Below are positions 1 to 9,600 of a stretch of 64,000 nucleotides of DNA, one piece after another. The notes under the pieces are model-generated. The model saw nothing but the letters and a program-made list of their open reading frames with translations. It had not been told where the DNA came from and made no database searches. The stretch lies in the NCBI RefSeq assembly GCF_003853645.1, contig NZ_QTPO01000006.1:1-64000 (forward strand), given 5' to 3'. The position numbers and the translations under genes were made by a program. The stretch comes from Burkholderia sp. Bp9143. Lineage in GTDB: Bacteria; Pseudomonadota; Gammaproteobacteria; Burkholderiales; Burkholderiaceae. Position 1 is the stretch's first letter, and every line of letters begins with the position of its first letter.

Positions 1-338
1 TGGTAAATCTGGATCGACAGCAGCGACAGCACCGCGATCGACGCCATCATGAGCCGCGCCGGTTTCCAGCGCCAGCCCAGCACGACGAGCGCCGGCACCG
101 CGCCGATCATCACCGCCTTGTCGTAGTCATCCATGTGCGCGTTGTAATGCACGAACGCATGGCCCGCGCCGACCACGAGAGCCAGGGCGAACAGCCAGTC
201 GATGACCGACAGGCGCGCGAGGAACGGACGGTCGTCGTGCGGATCGGCTGCCCGAACCTCGCGCATCGCATCTGTTTGCCGGTACGGCGGCGCGGCAACG
301 GAAGCCGCACCGCCGCGAGAGGATCGCATCGCCTTCAT
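1..338 (-). CDS. ccsB: CcsB/CcsA-type cytochrome c biogenesis membrane protein, N-terminal part
   Basis: Runs off the window edge, so only about 112 N-terminal residues are visible. After a variable cytoplasmic leader the sequence reads RPFLARLSVIDWLFALAL, then a hydrophobic segment, YNAHMDDYDKAV, another hydrophobic stretch and GWRWKPARLMMA. This matches my recollection of the start of Burkholderia CcsB (System II cytochrome c synthase subunit), which exports haem and attaches it to CxxCH motifs with ResB/CcsA. The ATG at 338 was chosen because GGAG lies 6 nt upstream; an upstream in-frame GTG at 350 is less likely. It is the last visible gene of a co-directional block of haem c proteins, which fits a dedicated maturation role. 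No ResB partner lies before it; one could lie beyond the window. Confidence 0.7.
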   Translation of the reverse strand, partial: MKAMRSSRGGAASVAAPPYRQTDAMREVRAADPHDDRPFLARLSVIDWLFALALVVGAGHAFVHYNAHMDDYDKAVMIGAVPALVVLGWRWKPARLMMASIAVLSLLSIQIY

Positions 339-480
339 CACCTTCTCCACGATGTCGCCGCGCACGGCTGAAATAAAAAGCGGCGCCCCGCCCCGGGGGA
401 GACGAGACACCGAAAGGATCGCCGGCGGCGCCGGCTTGCGTGCGCCCCGAGGCACGCCAACCGGATTCACCGCCGCCGGC

Positions 481-1152
481 TCATTGATCGGCCGGCGGGC
501 TCGCCGCTGTCTCGGGCTCCACCGGAAATGCCTCGACGAATGCCGCGACGGCGCGCATTTCCTGCTCCGTCATGTTCGCGCACACGCCCTTCATGACCGC
601 GCCGCGCGGCCGCGCGTCGGTTTCCCGGAAGACCTTGAGCTGCTTGAGCACGTAATCCGCGTGCTGACCGGCGAGACGCGGAAACCGGTCAACGCCTTCC
701 CCACGCTGGCCATGACATCCGATACACGCCGCGACACCCTTGTCCGGCAAGCCCGATACGAAAATCACCCTGCCCGCGTCGATCAGCCCGCGATCGCCGG
801 CTTCGCCAAGGCTCGCATGCTGATTCGAGAAATAGGTGGCGAGGTCGTCGATCTGCGCGTCGGTCAGGTGCGTGAAGCCCCACATGAACCGCTGCGCGTT
901 CGAATCGGCACGCGCGTGATGCTTGAAGTCCGTCAACTGATCGACGAGGTATTCCTTGCGTTGCCCGGCGAGCTTCGGAAACTGCGGCGACACCGAGACG
1001 CCGTTCGCGCCATGGCAGTTCGAGCACACCTGCAGCGCGATGGTCTTGCCCGATACGGCCGGATTGTCGACTTCCCGCGACCGCTCCAGGTCGTGGCAAC
1101 CCGATGCCGCCAGCACCAGCGCCAGCAAAGCGAAATGGGGCACCTTGTTCAT
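481..1152 (-). CDS. Dihaem cytochrome c lipoprotein (cytochrome c4-like)
   Basis: A 223-residue exported electron carrier. A lipobox AASGC puts the lipidated Cys at about residue 19, so the mature protein should be membrane-anchored in the periplasm. Two CxxCH haem sites are visible, CSNCH near residue 43 and CIGCH near residue 140, each followed by a similar FPKLAGQ / FPRLAGQ segment and a methionine-containing tail, the two-domain layout of cytochrome c4. The ATG at 1152 has GGGAG upstream. It lies 43 nt downstream of the cytochrome/porin-like gene and 142 nt before ccsB, suggesting co-transcription. It is the likely soluble or anchored electron acceptor for the oxidase-like proteins of the block. 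The redox partner is inference. Confidence 0.85.
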   Translation of the reverse strand: MNKVPHFALLALVLAASGCHDLERSREVDNPAVSGKTIALQVCSNCHGANGVSVSPQFPKLAGQRKEYLVDQLTDFKHHARADSNAQRFMWGFTHLTDAQIDDLATYFSNQHASLGEAGDRGLIDAGRVIFVSGLPDKGVAACIGCHGQRGEGVDRFPRLAGQHADYVLKQLKVFRETDARPRGAVMKGVCANMTEQEMRAVAAFVEAFPVEPETAASPPADQ

Positions 1153-1195
1153 GTCAGCGCTCTCCCTGCCGCAACGTCCGTCGCCCCGCCAGATG

Positions 1196-2581
1196 TCAGA
1201 ACGACGCGATCCATAGATAGATGAACAGCGTGTCGTTGTCCCTGGCATTGCGTCCGTTGCCGTCGTAGTTGGTCGTCGCGCCGAGGAACTTGGTGAAGTG
1301 CGTGTACTGGATACCGACGCGCACGTGCTGATCGGGTATCCAGAATATTTCCGGCGTCCAGCCCTGCGTATTCGGATGGAAGTTCGCACTCCCCGCATAG
1401 GCGGCGCTGTCCGCGGTCCCCGTCGTATTGAAGAACGACAGGCTGACGCCATACTTGGACTGGTAGATGTACGACGCCTTGAGCCGCAGCGAATTCAGGT
1501 TCGCTGCCGTGTTGTCGCTCAAGACGAAGTTATTCGGATCGTGAATGTTTTCGCGCACGTAGCGCGCTTGCGCGGTGATCGTGTGCGGCTCGAGCAGGTA
1601 CTGATACTGTGTGTCGAAACCGTAGTCGCGATAGCGCGTCACGCCCGTGCCGAAGATCGGGAAACTGTTCGGGTCGTTCGGATAGATGTCGACGCTCAAC
1701 CCGAACGCGCCGACCATGATGTTGTGCGGGCCCCATTCGCGCGTCAGCGCGATGCGCGCATACGGGTTGTAGCCGCGCAAATAGACCTGCGGGTGGTCCG
1801 GGTTGCCCGCGTGGTTGCCCTTGCTCAGGAACGACCAGATGCCGTCGGCCGTGCTGTAGGCGGTCAGCTCCGCATAGACCAACTTGTTCCAGTACAGGTA
1901 CCCGCCCATCCCGACGACCTGCATCGAGAGACCGCCCTCGATGATCGGCGTGATCGGAACGCCAGCAACCGGGCTGATCGCCGAGCCGATATACGGATAG
2001 CTCCAGGCCGGCGCGGTGTTGAAGACGTCCTGCACGGTCGGGTTGTTGTGCAGCGTCAGTCCGAGGATCAGATCGTTGGCGGGAGAGATGATCCGGTCGA
2101 CGAAGCGGAAGTCGGTGTTGTCCGATGCCCACCAGCCCTTCCATTTTCCGTTGGCATCCTGATGATCGTAGTTCGCATAGGTGAATTGCGCGAAACCGCC
2201 GAGATGGTCGGTGATCTTCCCGGCGAGGAACACGCTCGCGAAATCGAAGATCGGCAGGCCGTTCTTCGGCGTGACCGGATTGCCGCTGGCATCGCTGTTG
2301 GCCCTCGTCTTGCTCAGGTCGCCGACCGCCATCGCCGCGAGCGGAATCGTGCGCTCGCCCAACGTATAACCGTTCAGCTTGAACATGCGCCCGTACGGCG
2401 TGAGTTCCGGAAACTGCCCGCCGGCATGGCACGCGACGCAGCTCTGCCCGGTCTGGCGCGCGAAGATCGGCAGCGCCTGCACGATGGACGCCTGCAGCAA
2501 TGCGAGCGCCGCGAGCACGATCATCCCGCCGCGCCGCATCCAGCGATGGCCTCCGCCATGGTCGACCCGAAACGTTGTCAT
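1196..2581 (-). CDS. Exported monohaem cytochrome c / outer-membrane beta-barrel-like protein
   Basis: 461 residues. A signal peptide (about residues 15-36) is followed at once by a single haem-binding CVACH near residue 48 and a conserved stretch (GGQFPELTPYGRMFKLNGYTL) where Met may act as axial ligand. The remaining roughly 380 residues contain alternating hydrophobic/aromatic strands (FAQFTYANY, YLYWNKLVYAEL, YNPYARIAL, IRVGIQYTHF-like) and the chain ends LFIYLWIASF, a terminal Phe typical of outer-membrane barrels. I read this as a haem c domain plugged into or attached to an outer-membrane barrel, which could carry electrons across the outer membrane. The barrel is inferred from strand pattern only. 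Start ATG has GGGGAG upstream. A 159-nt gap separates it from the preceding gene of the block. Confidence 0.7.
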   Translation of the reverse strand: MTTFRVDHGGGHRWMRRGGMIVLAALALLQASIVQALPIFARQTGQSCVACHAGGQFPELTPYGRMFKLNGYTLGERTIPLAAMAVGDLSKTRANSDASGNPVTPKNGLPIFDFASVFLAGKITDHLGGFAQFTYANYDHQDANGKWKGWWASDNTDFRFVDRIISPANDLILGLTLHNNPTVQDVFNTAPAWSYPYIGSAISPVAGVPITPIIEGGLSMQVVGMGGYLYWNKLVYAELTAYSTADGIWSFLSKGNHAGNPDHPQVYLRGYNPYARIALTREWGPHNIMVGAFGLSVDIYPNDPNSFPIFGTGVTRYRDYGFDTQYQYLLEPHTITAQARYVRENIHDPNNFVLSDNTAANLNSLRLKASYIYQSKYGVSLSFFNTTGTADSAAYAGSANFHPNTQGWTPEIFWIPDQHVRVGIQYTHFTKFLGATTNYDGNGRNARDNDTLFIYLWIASF

Positions 2582-2740
2582 GGCTGCTTCTCCCCAAGCC
2601 GTATGCCGCCATTCGCCTGCGCGACCTTCGACCGTCGCGCGATGACTTCATTGTGCGAACCGCCGGCCGAAACCGGCATGGGGCAACTCCCTCTTAACGC
2701 GGTCTGATCTCCACCCGATCCAGTCGCACCGCGCCATCGC

Positions 2741-4450
2741 TCACGGAACGATCCAGCCGCCGTCGGCGACGAGCTTCATTCGGTCCGGCCCGGCGAACCG
2801 GACGATATAGCCGCCCTTCGACGCCACGTGCTGCCCGGGTGCGAGCGTCAGGCGCGGGTAGTAGCCGGTCAGGATGCGGCGTTCGAGCATGTCCTGGATG
2901 CGTTCGACGAGGTACTCGCGCACGAACGCATCGACCAGGTGGCTCAGGGTTTCGGCAAGCAGGCCGCACGCGAGATAGGTGTCCGCCTGCACCTGCGGCG
3001 CGACCACCGGAATCTGCCGGATCGAGAACCAGCCATACGCATAGTCGACGCGCACGCGCCGCCCTTCCGGCAAGTCGAACGGATAGGCGATGCGCGTCAC
3101 GCCGCGCCAGTTCGTCGGCAGCGGCGTGCTGTCGAGCCCGCCGAGCAGCCCCGACATGTAGACCGTGTCCGACGCGGGCGGCGCATGGCCGAGCGCGGCG
3201 ATGTCCGGCGGCCGCAGCCACAGCACGAGCACGTCGTCGCGCGACACGCCGTGCAGCGCGCGCGCGACGGGCTCGCCGGGCGCAAGCGCCTGGTTCGACA
3301 CCGCGACGCCGTGGGTCTTCAGCGCGGCGGCAAGTGCTTGCGCGCCGCGCTCGCCGTTGTCGCCCGTGCGATAGACCTGCCGGACCGTTCGCACCGTGTT
3401 GGCGGCCGTCCCCGCGCCCGTCTCGTCGAGCATGCGCTTGGCCATCAGCCCGGCCTCGAGCAGCACCCCCTTCGAGAAATACACGGAATAGAAATCGTGA
3501 TCCGTTTCGATCGGCACCTCGACGTTCGGAAACAGACAGGGCACCGCCTCCTGCTCGCAGAAATCGTGAACCGGCGCCCAGTTCCGGCCGCCCAGTCCCG
3601 ACACCACGGCCAGCACCGGTTGCCGCGCGAGATCCTGTCGCAACTGCTCATGCCACGTGTCGGGCGGCCCCTCGAGCTGCCACACGTGCAGCGCCCAGCG
3701 GCGGTTGACCATGAACATCATCTTGCGCGACGAGCGCAGGGCCGGCGTCGCGCCCAGCGGAAAAACGTTCTTGTCGTGGAAGTAATTCACGAGCACATCG
3801 AGCATGCCGCGTTTTTTCACCGGGTCCGCATCCGGCGTGATGATCGTCGCGAAGTGCAGCACCGTATCGTCGACACCAGTCGGCCCATGCCGGTCGAGGC
3901 GTTTCAGGTAGTCGATCAGTGCCTTCATGTCCGCATCGTTCAGCGCATACCGCGGCATCAGCGCGCTGAGCGGTTTGCCTTCCGAATCGAGGCCTTCGCG
4001 GATCGCCCGCGCGACCGTCGCATCGGTATACGGTTCGCGATTGAAGCGCATGCCCGGCACGAAGGGAACCTTGGCGTCGTCGGGATTCTCGACGCGCGGC
4101 TGAAACAGATAACGGCCGGTGATCGGCGGAATGTTGCTCGTGCCCTCGCGCGCGCCGAGGCCGCTGTATCGATGGCAATTCATGCAGGCCGCCGCGGCGC
4201 CGTGCAGCCGCACGCCGTCGTCGTGCACCGCTTCGAGCGGTTCGCCCGAACCCAGCAGGCCCTGCCGGAAGATCGCCGCGCCCGCGCTCGCCGGCGCGGG
4301 CGGCGGCTCGCCCTGCGCGCCTCGCGCATCGGGCGACGGCACCCACTGCATCGCGAACAGCGCAACGCCGATCCAGGCAGCGAGCCAGCGCCGTGCGCGC
4401 GGCAGCGTGCCGCGCACGATCGCGTGTCGCAGGATGCGGGCACCGTTCAT
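2741..4450 (-). CDS. Cytochrome c fused to a periplasmic binding-protein-like domain
   Basis: 569 residues with an N-terminal hydrophobic export segment (about 22-45). Residues about 55-180 form a cytochrome c domain with CMNCH near residue 88 and a candidate Met ligand in SALMPRYALND, followed by the usual C-terminal helix (DMKALIDYLKRL). From about residue 190 the rest resembles the type 1 periplasmic binding fold of ABC-transporter receptors (HFATIITPDAD..., VVSGLGG, VYFSKGVLLEAGLMAKRML, QVYRTGDNGERGAQALAAAL). Stand-alone proteins of this kind accompany PQQ-dependent alcohol dehydrogenases; here the domain is fused to haem c. ATG 4450 follows the TGA of the upstream gene by 2 nt (TGATCATG), indicating tight translational coupling. 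No permease or ATPase genes are nearby, so a transport role is unlikely. Confidence 0.75.
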   Translation of the reverse strand: MNGARILRHAIVRGTLPRARRWLAAWIGVALFAMQWVPSPDARGAQGEPPPAPASAGAAIFRQGLLGSGEPLEAVHDDGVRLHGAAAACMNCHRYSGLGAREGTSNIPPITGRYLFQPRVENPDDAKVPFVPGMRFNREPYTDATVARAIREGLDSEGKPLSALMPRYALNDADMKALIDYLKRLDRHGPTGVDDTVLHFATIITPDADPVKKRGMLDVLVNYFHDKNVFPLGATPALRSSRKMMFMVNRRWALHVWQLEGPPDTWHEQLRQDLARQPVLAVVSGLGGRNWAPVHDFCEQEAVPCLFPNVEVPIETDHDFYSVYFSKGVLLEAGLMAKRMLDETGAGTAANTVRTVRQVYRTGDNGERGAQALAAALKTHGVAVSNQALAPGEPVARALHGVSRDDVLVLWLRPPDIAALGHAPPASDTVYMSGLLGGLDSTPLPTNWRGVTRIAYPFDLPEGRRVRVDYAYGWFSIRQIPVVAPQVQADTYLACGLLAETLSHLVDAFVREYLVERIQDMLERRILTGYYPRLTLAPGQHVASKGGYIVRFAGPDRMKLVADGGWIVP

Positions 4451-4452
4451 GA

Positions 4453-5280
4453 TCAAGGCATCGACTTGCCGTGCATCGCCGGCGTCGCGTCGACATCGAT
4501 CGAAACGGAACCGCGGCGCCCCGGCGCGGCAGGCTTCGCAAAGATCGCGTCTCCGAGCGGCGGATTGAGCGCGATCTTGTCGATCATCAGCCGGTCCCTC
4601 CTCGCGGACGCGGCCCCGCCGGATTCAATCGTGAACGGCATCTGCAAGCCGTCGACGGTCCGGTAATCGAGGTAGGCCACCTCCACGCTCACCGGTTGGC
4701 CACGGAGATCCCGCACCACGCGGTCGTACTTCACCTCGAGGAACGTCCGCGCATCGATCCACACATGGCGGCTCAGGCCGGACGGCAGCTTCACCGCGAG
4801 CCGGTACGCATCGCGCCCGCCAATCTGCTCGACGCCGTCGAGCGTGACGCCGATTCCCTTCGCTTCGTGATCGATCAGCATCCCGTCGATCACCTGCTCG
4901 TCGCGCGCGAAGTTCAATTCGTCGGTGGTATACGGCCGCAAATCGGTCCTGCCGGTCGCGCCCGGTCGCAGTTTCCAGCCGTCCTTGCCGTCGAACACGC
5001 GCACGGCCCGCTGGTTCAGCACGGTCACTTCGAAGCGCGTCTTGTTCGGCCGCTTCATCGCCAGCACGAACGGCAGGTTCGGCGCCACGGCATTGGCACT
5101 GTCCACGTGCCCGATCCAGACCATCGTCTGGATTTTTCGCCACGCGTCGAGCCCACCCCGCGCGGCGACGTTCTTCTCGACGATCTGGTCCGCACTCAGG
5201 CTCTGCGCCGGTATCTGCTCGACCAGGAACATGGCCGCCGCGACGCAGCCGGCCAGCATCCATAACGCATTACGCTTCAT
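4453..5280 (-). CDS. LolA-fold-like exported protein (outer-membrane lipoprotein-sorting-like), copy 1
   Basis: 275 residues with a signal peptide (MKRNALWMLAGCVAAAMFLVEQIPAQS). The mature part begins with LSADQIVEKNVAARGGLDAWRKIQTM and continues with a beta-rich pattern (MKRPNKTRFEVTV, VRVFDGKDGWKLRP, AYRLAVKLPSG, VWIDARTFLEVKYD, VEVAYLDYRTVDGLQMPFTI) typical of the LolA/LolB-like half-barrel family annotated as outer-membrane lipoprotein-sorting proteins. The family binds lipids or acyl chains; the ligand here is unknown. It is a clear paralogue of the next gene (same IVEKNVAARGG, MKRP.K.RFEV and VWIDA.FLE blocks), so the pair arose by duplication. A hydrophobic ligand for the oxidase system, or delivery of its lipid-anchored parts, are both possible. 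Confidence 0.65.
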   Translation of the reverse strand: MKRNALWMLAGCVAAAMFLVEQIPAQSLSADQIVEKNVAARGGLDAWRKIQTMVWIGHVDSANAVAPNLPFVLAMKRPNKTRFEVTVLNQRAVRVFDGKDGWKLRPGATGRTDLRPYTTDELNFARDEQVIDGMLIDHEAKGIGVTLDGVEQIGGRDAYRLAVKLPSGLSRHVWIDARTFLEVKYDRVVRDLRGQPVSVEVAYLDYRTVDGLQMPFTIESGGAASARRDRLMIDKIALNPPLGDAIFAKPAAPGRRGSVSIDVDATPAMHGKSMP

Positions 5281-5314
5281 GTTCGTTGCCCCCGTCCGGA
5301 TGCCCGGTGCCGGC

Positions 5315-6154
5315 CTAATGGGCCGGCGTCTTCGCCATCGCCAGTTGCGGCCTGGCGAACAATGCGTCGTCCGTCGGCGCATTCACCTTCACGCTCTGGA
5401 CCGTCAGCTTGCGCGTCGGCCTGACGCCCGCGACCACGGTCTCCAGCACATGCGGGATGTCGAGACCGTTCTCTTTCCGGTAATCGCGGTAGTAGATCGA
5501 GACGTTGTGCATCCTGCCGTCGAGCATGCGCGGCTCGCCGTCGATCTTCAGCTCGAGAAAGCTCGATGCATCGATCCAGACCTTGCGTTCCGCGTGCTCT
5601 TTCGTCGTCAGCTTCAGCACGTATGCGCCATGCCCTTCCACCTGCTCGGTGCCGACCAGCTGCACCGTGGTGCCCTTGCTCGCGTAATCGACGAGCGGCC
5701 CGTCCAGCTCGGCCGCGGCGGCAGCCGATTTCGCTTCCGCCGGCGTAAAGGGCTCGACCTCGTCGCGTCCGAGGAACGGCCTGACCTTCCAGCCCTGCGC
5801 ACCGTCGTAGACCTGGAACGCCGTCTGTTCGTTGAAGCGCACCTCGAAGCGGCTCTTGTGCGGCCGCTTCATCGTCATCACGAACGGCAGCGCGGTGTTC
5901 TTCTTGCCGCCGGCCTCGATCAGCCCGGACATCGTCAGCGAGCCGACCGCGCGCCATGCCTGCAGCCCGCCGCGCGCCGCGACGTTGCGCTCGACGATCT
6001 GCGGCGCGCTCATGCGCGCCACCGGCGCGGCCTTGGCCGTGGCCCTGGCCTGGGCCGTTCCCGCAGCCGACGCGGCGCGCGCGTCGGGCATCGATGCCAG
6101 CAGGCCCATTGCCACTGCCGCCACCGAAATCCCCGTCAAAAGAAAGCGATTCAT
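5315..6154 (-). CDS. LolA-fold-like exported protein, copy 2
   Basis: 279 residues. A cleavable signal (MNRFLLTGISVAAVAMGLLASMPDARA) precedes a short Ala-rich linker and then the same family body as the neighbouring gene at 4453-5280: MSAPQIVERNVAARGGLQAWRAV, MKRPHKSRFEVRF, VYDGAQGWKVRP, VWIDASSFLELKID, and a closing VNAPTDDALFARPQ. It starts at the ATG at 6154, 41 nt after the stop of the small exported-protein gene upstream, and ends 34 nt before copy 1. It differs from copy 1 in the linker and in the length of the central loops. Function is unknown beyond the family's lipid-binding fold. Retention of both copies side by side suggests distinct partners or a heterodimer; that is inference. 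Confidence 0.65.
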   Translation of the reverse strand: MNRFLLTGISVAAVAMGLLASMPDARAASAAGTAQARATAKAAPVARMSAPQIVERNVAARGGLQAWRAVGSLTMSGLIEAGGKKNTALPFVMTMKRPHKSRFEVRFNEQTAFQVYDGAQGWKVRPFLGRDEVEPFTPAEAKSAAAAAELDGPLVDYASKGTTVQLVGTEQVEGHGAYVLKLTTKEHAERKVWIDASSFLELKIDGEPRMLDGRMHNVSIYYRDYRKENGLDIPHVLETVVAGVRPTRKLTVQSVKVNAPTDDALFARPQLAMAKTPAH

Positions 6155-6195
6155 GAGTTGTCTCCCTGCGTTATGCCGCGGCTCCCTGCCGCGCG

Positions 6196-6693
6196 TCATT
6201 CGACCACCAACCCGTCGATATGGAACGAGCCGACCAGCACGTTGACGCGCTCGCCCGGCTTGATCGCGTTGCCCTTGTTCGAGAACACCATCCAGTATTC
6301 CTGCCCGGCCTTCAGCGGACCGCTTTGCCGCAACTGGCCGATCTTGTCCATCACGGGGATGTCGAGCAGCGCGTGGCTCGTTTGCCCGTACAGGTGCGGC
6401 GTCGCACTCTTGTCGCCGAGCCGCTTCGCCGCCACCGGGTCGGTCACGCGGTAGCTGAAGCGGATCAGGTTGTCCGATGCGGTGTGACGCACCCGCATGT
6501 TGTCGATGCCGCGCGTCATCTGGTAATAGATCTTCGCGCGCAGCGGCAGGCCCGTCGGCCGATACGGCGAGTGCCGGGCGAACGCCGGCTGCGCCTGCTG
6601 CCCGGCCGCGGCCGGCTGGGCCAGCGCGGCGGCCACGCAGGCGGCGCCCGCGCAGCACGCCACCCGCCATCCAAGGGAACACGAGGATTTCAT
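6196..6693 (-). CDS. Small exported protein of unknown function
   Basis: 165 residues. The N-terminus MKSSCSLGWRVACCAGAACVAAALAQPAAAG is a signal peptide with four cysteines in its hydrophobic part. The mature part has no motif I recognise; it is beta-strand-like in the second half (IRFSYRVTDPVAAKRL, GQEYWMVFSNKGNAIKPGERVNVLVGSFHIDGLVVE), reminiscent of a small immunoglobulin-type sandwich. Its ATG overlaps the TGA of the giant upstream gene (ATGA, 6690-6693), so translation is coupled to the 2743-residue protein, pointing to a shared complex or export route. It could be a chaperone or accessory subunit of that protein, but nothing in the sequence proves it. Confidence 0.6.
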   Translation of the reverse strand: MKSSCSLGWRVACCAGAACVAAALAQPAAAGQQAQPAFARHSPYRPTGLPLRAKIYYQMTRGIDNMRVRHTASDNLIRFSYRVTDPVAAKRLGDKSATPHLYGQTSHALLDIPVMDKIGQLRQSGPLKAGQEYWMVFSNKGNAIKPGERVNVLVGSFHIDGLVVE

Positions 6694-9600
6694 GGCGCCA
6701 CTCCCGTCAAGGTGCTCAACGCCGGCAACAACCCGAGCAGGCCGGAAGACTGCGCGTTCAGCGCGAGCGGATCGACCAGCGTGCCGCCGGCCGACAACTC
6801 CACCGCCCCCCGGTCGTAGCCGGTGCCTTGCGGCCGGTGCGTGCCGAAGATGTCGTGGTTCGGCGCGCCCGTCGCCGTGCCGGTATCGCGCGCCGGCGAA
6901 GTCGTCTTGATCGAGTAGTTGCCCAGCAGCACGCCGTAGCCCGCGGTGCCCTGCACGATCGACATGTTGAACAGCGACAGCGGGCCGTACGACATGTTGA
7001 TCCACTGGTTGCCTTCGTCGGGCACCGCCGACGGCAGCAGGCTGAACAACGGGTTCGGCAGCACCGTGTCCGAGATGCCCGGCGGCACCGCGAAGCCGTT
7101 TCCGCCCCCTTCCGGCGGCACCCGCGAGCCGTTGCAGTACAGGCTTGCCAGCGCCGGGTCGGTCCCGACGTTGTTCGCGCCCGGGTAATCGCCCGCGTCG
7201 GTCAGGATCGAGTACCGCGGGCTCATGGTCAGCCCCGACTGATGGTTGCCCGGCCCGGTGTCGCCGTATCCGCCGATATCCCAGTAGACCGCGTTCGGAT
7301 CGCAGAAACCCGTCGAATGCGTGGCCTGGTTCAACGTCGGGTTCAGCGTGACCGTGTTCTGCAGCCCCGGTATGTTCGGATTCGGTCCGCTCACCGTGAT
7401 GTAGAACGTGCGGTTATGCCAGAACACGTTGTTGGTCAGCAGCGGATTCGAGAACGTCGTGCAGTTCGGCAACCCGGCCGGACACGCCACCCCCGCGCTC
7501 GTGAACGCCGAGATGAAGTTCGTCGTGTGCCGCGCGGTCTCCAGCCCGGCAGGCTGATAGGTCGACGTCGTGATCGGGTTGCAGGTCGTTTCCGAGCCGA
7601 CCGTCGTGCAGTTCGGCGGCCCGACGTTCGCCTGCGTGGCCCCTTGCGTATTGAACAGCACGCCGGCCGTCGCGGTCGCGTCGTTGGAGACGACCGTGTT
7701 GTTCACGAAGCTCACGCTCACCGCGTCCTGCAGCGAGACACCGCCGCCGCCCCAGCCCGCCACGTTGTTCCCGATGATGTTGTTGATCACGCGCACCGTG
7801 TACCAGTTCGCCGCGTTGTTCGGGCTGCGCTGCACGTCGGTGCCGTTCACCTGCTGCAACCGCAGCCCGCCGCCCTTGCCGCTTTCCGCCGTGTTGCCCA
7901 TGATCAGGTTGCCGTCGATCGTCAGGCCCGGGCCGGTGCCGTCCGACAGCTCGGGCGCGCAGTCCACGTCGACCGTCGAGTTCTCGCAGAAGGTCCCGTC
8001 CGGCGGCACGCCCTGGGCGATGATGCCGCCGCCGTAGGTGGGCAACGTCGGATTGTTGCTCTGGTTGAACAGCACCCAGTTGTGCGAGATGTCGCCGTTG
8101 TAGCTGAACCCGAAGTGCGCGACACCTCCGCCGTCGCCGCTGCTCAGGTTTCCGCACACCCAGTTGTAGTTGAAGTGGTAGAAATCGGCGCCCGTGCAGA
8201 AGACGACGCCGCCGGCCGACGATGGCGTGCTCGAGTTGATTTCATCGCCATACGACGCGTTCGACGTGACATAGTTGTGGTGCACGTTCACGTTGCTGTT
8301 GAACAGGTAAGGCAGCTCGGTCACGCCGTCGCCCGCGATGGTGCCGTCCGGCACTTCGACCTGGCCGATCGCGATGCCGCCCGTCAGCGTCCCGGCGTTG
8401 GAGAACACGCGATTGTTCGACACCTCCATCAGATGGTCCCAGCCGTGCAGGAAAATCCCGCCGCCGCCTTGCGAGCTGTTCGTGAAACTGATGCCGTCCA
8501 CGCGCGACGGATTGCACTTGAAGTTGCTCGGGTAGTTGACGCAGTCCGGCGGGTTCGGCTGGCGCAGGGTCGGCCCCGTGAGCGGCGTGCAGATGCCGTT
8601 CGTCGTGCAGTTCGGATCGGGCTGCAGTACGCCGCCCACCAGCACGTCCCGCACGCCCTTGGCCAGCACCGTGACGCCCGCGCCTTCATAGGCGCCCATC
8701 AGCGACGGCTCGAGCAGCATTTCGCCGAGGTTGCCGTTGAGGGTGCTGTCCCAGCCGACGATCGGCTCGAACGGGATCGGATCGACCTGGCGTCGCATCT
8801 TCGCGGTACAGAAGGCGTTGGCCGGATCGTTCGGATCGAACGGATTCGTACTCGAAATCATCGCGCCATTCATCGCGACACCGAACAGGCAATCGACCAG
8901 CTTGCGCCAGATGTCCATCTTGCCCGACGGGTGGGTGTTCGCGTTGACGACCACCGACGGCGCGCCGACACCCTGCAGCCGGACCGGCTTCCACATCACC
9001 AGCATCTCGTTGTAGGTGCCCGGGCCGACGACGATCATGTCGCCCGGCGTCGCGTTGTTGATCGCCTTCTGCAGCGCGTCGCCCGTCGCATTCTCGCCGC
9101 CGACGTAGGTCGGCGGCTTGCCGCCCACCGTGACGGTGACCGTATCCACGGTACGCTTGCCGTTGGCGGCCGTGATGACGAGCTCGCCGCAGGCGGTCGG
9201 CGTCAAGACGCCGCGCTGCTGGATCGTGCAGGCTGCCTGCGTACCGATCAAGGGCGGGACGACGGCCTTGATCTGCGTATCGCTCCACGACGTCACCACC
9301 GCCGGCAAGCCGCCGATCGTGACGTTCGGGCACGCCCCGATCGTCGGACACGACGCAGGCCGGCTGCCGAAGCCGTAGTGGCGCGTGACGAACTTCTGGT
9401 TGAACGGCGTCGTGCTCGCCGCCGGCCCGTTGTACGCGTTGTTGGGCACGGGCTGGTCGCCGAGCGCGTTGATCGTCAGCTGGTGGCCGGCCGCGCTGAC
9501 CCACGGCCCTGCGCCCCCGCCGCTCGCATCGCCGGTCACGCTGGAGATCGCCGGCGTGGCATCCGGATACGCGCAGTCGGGCTGGTTGTAGCCGTCCGCG

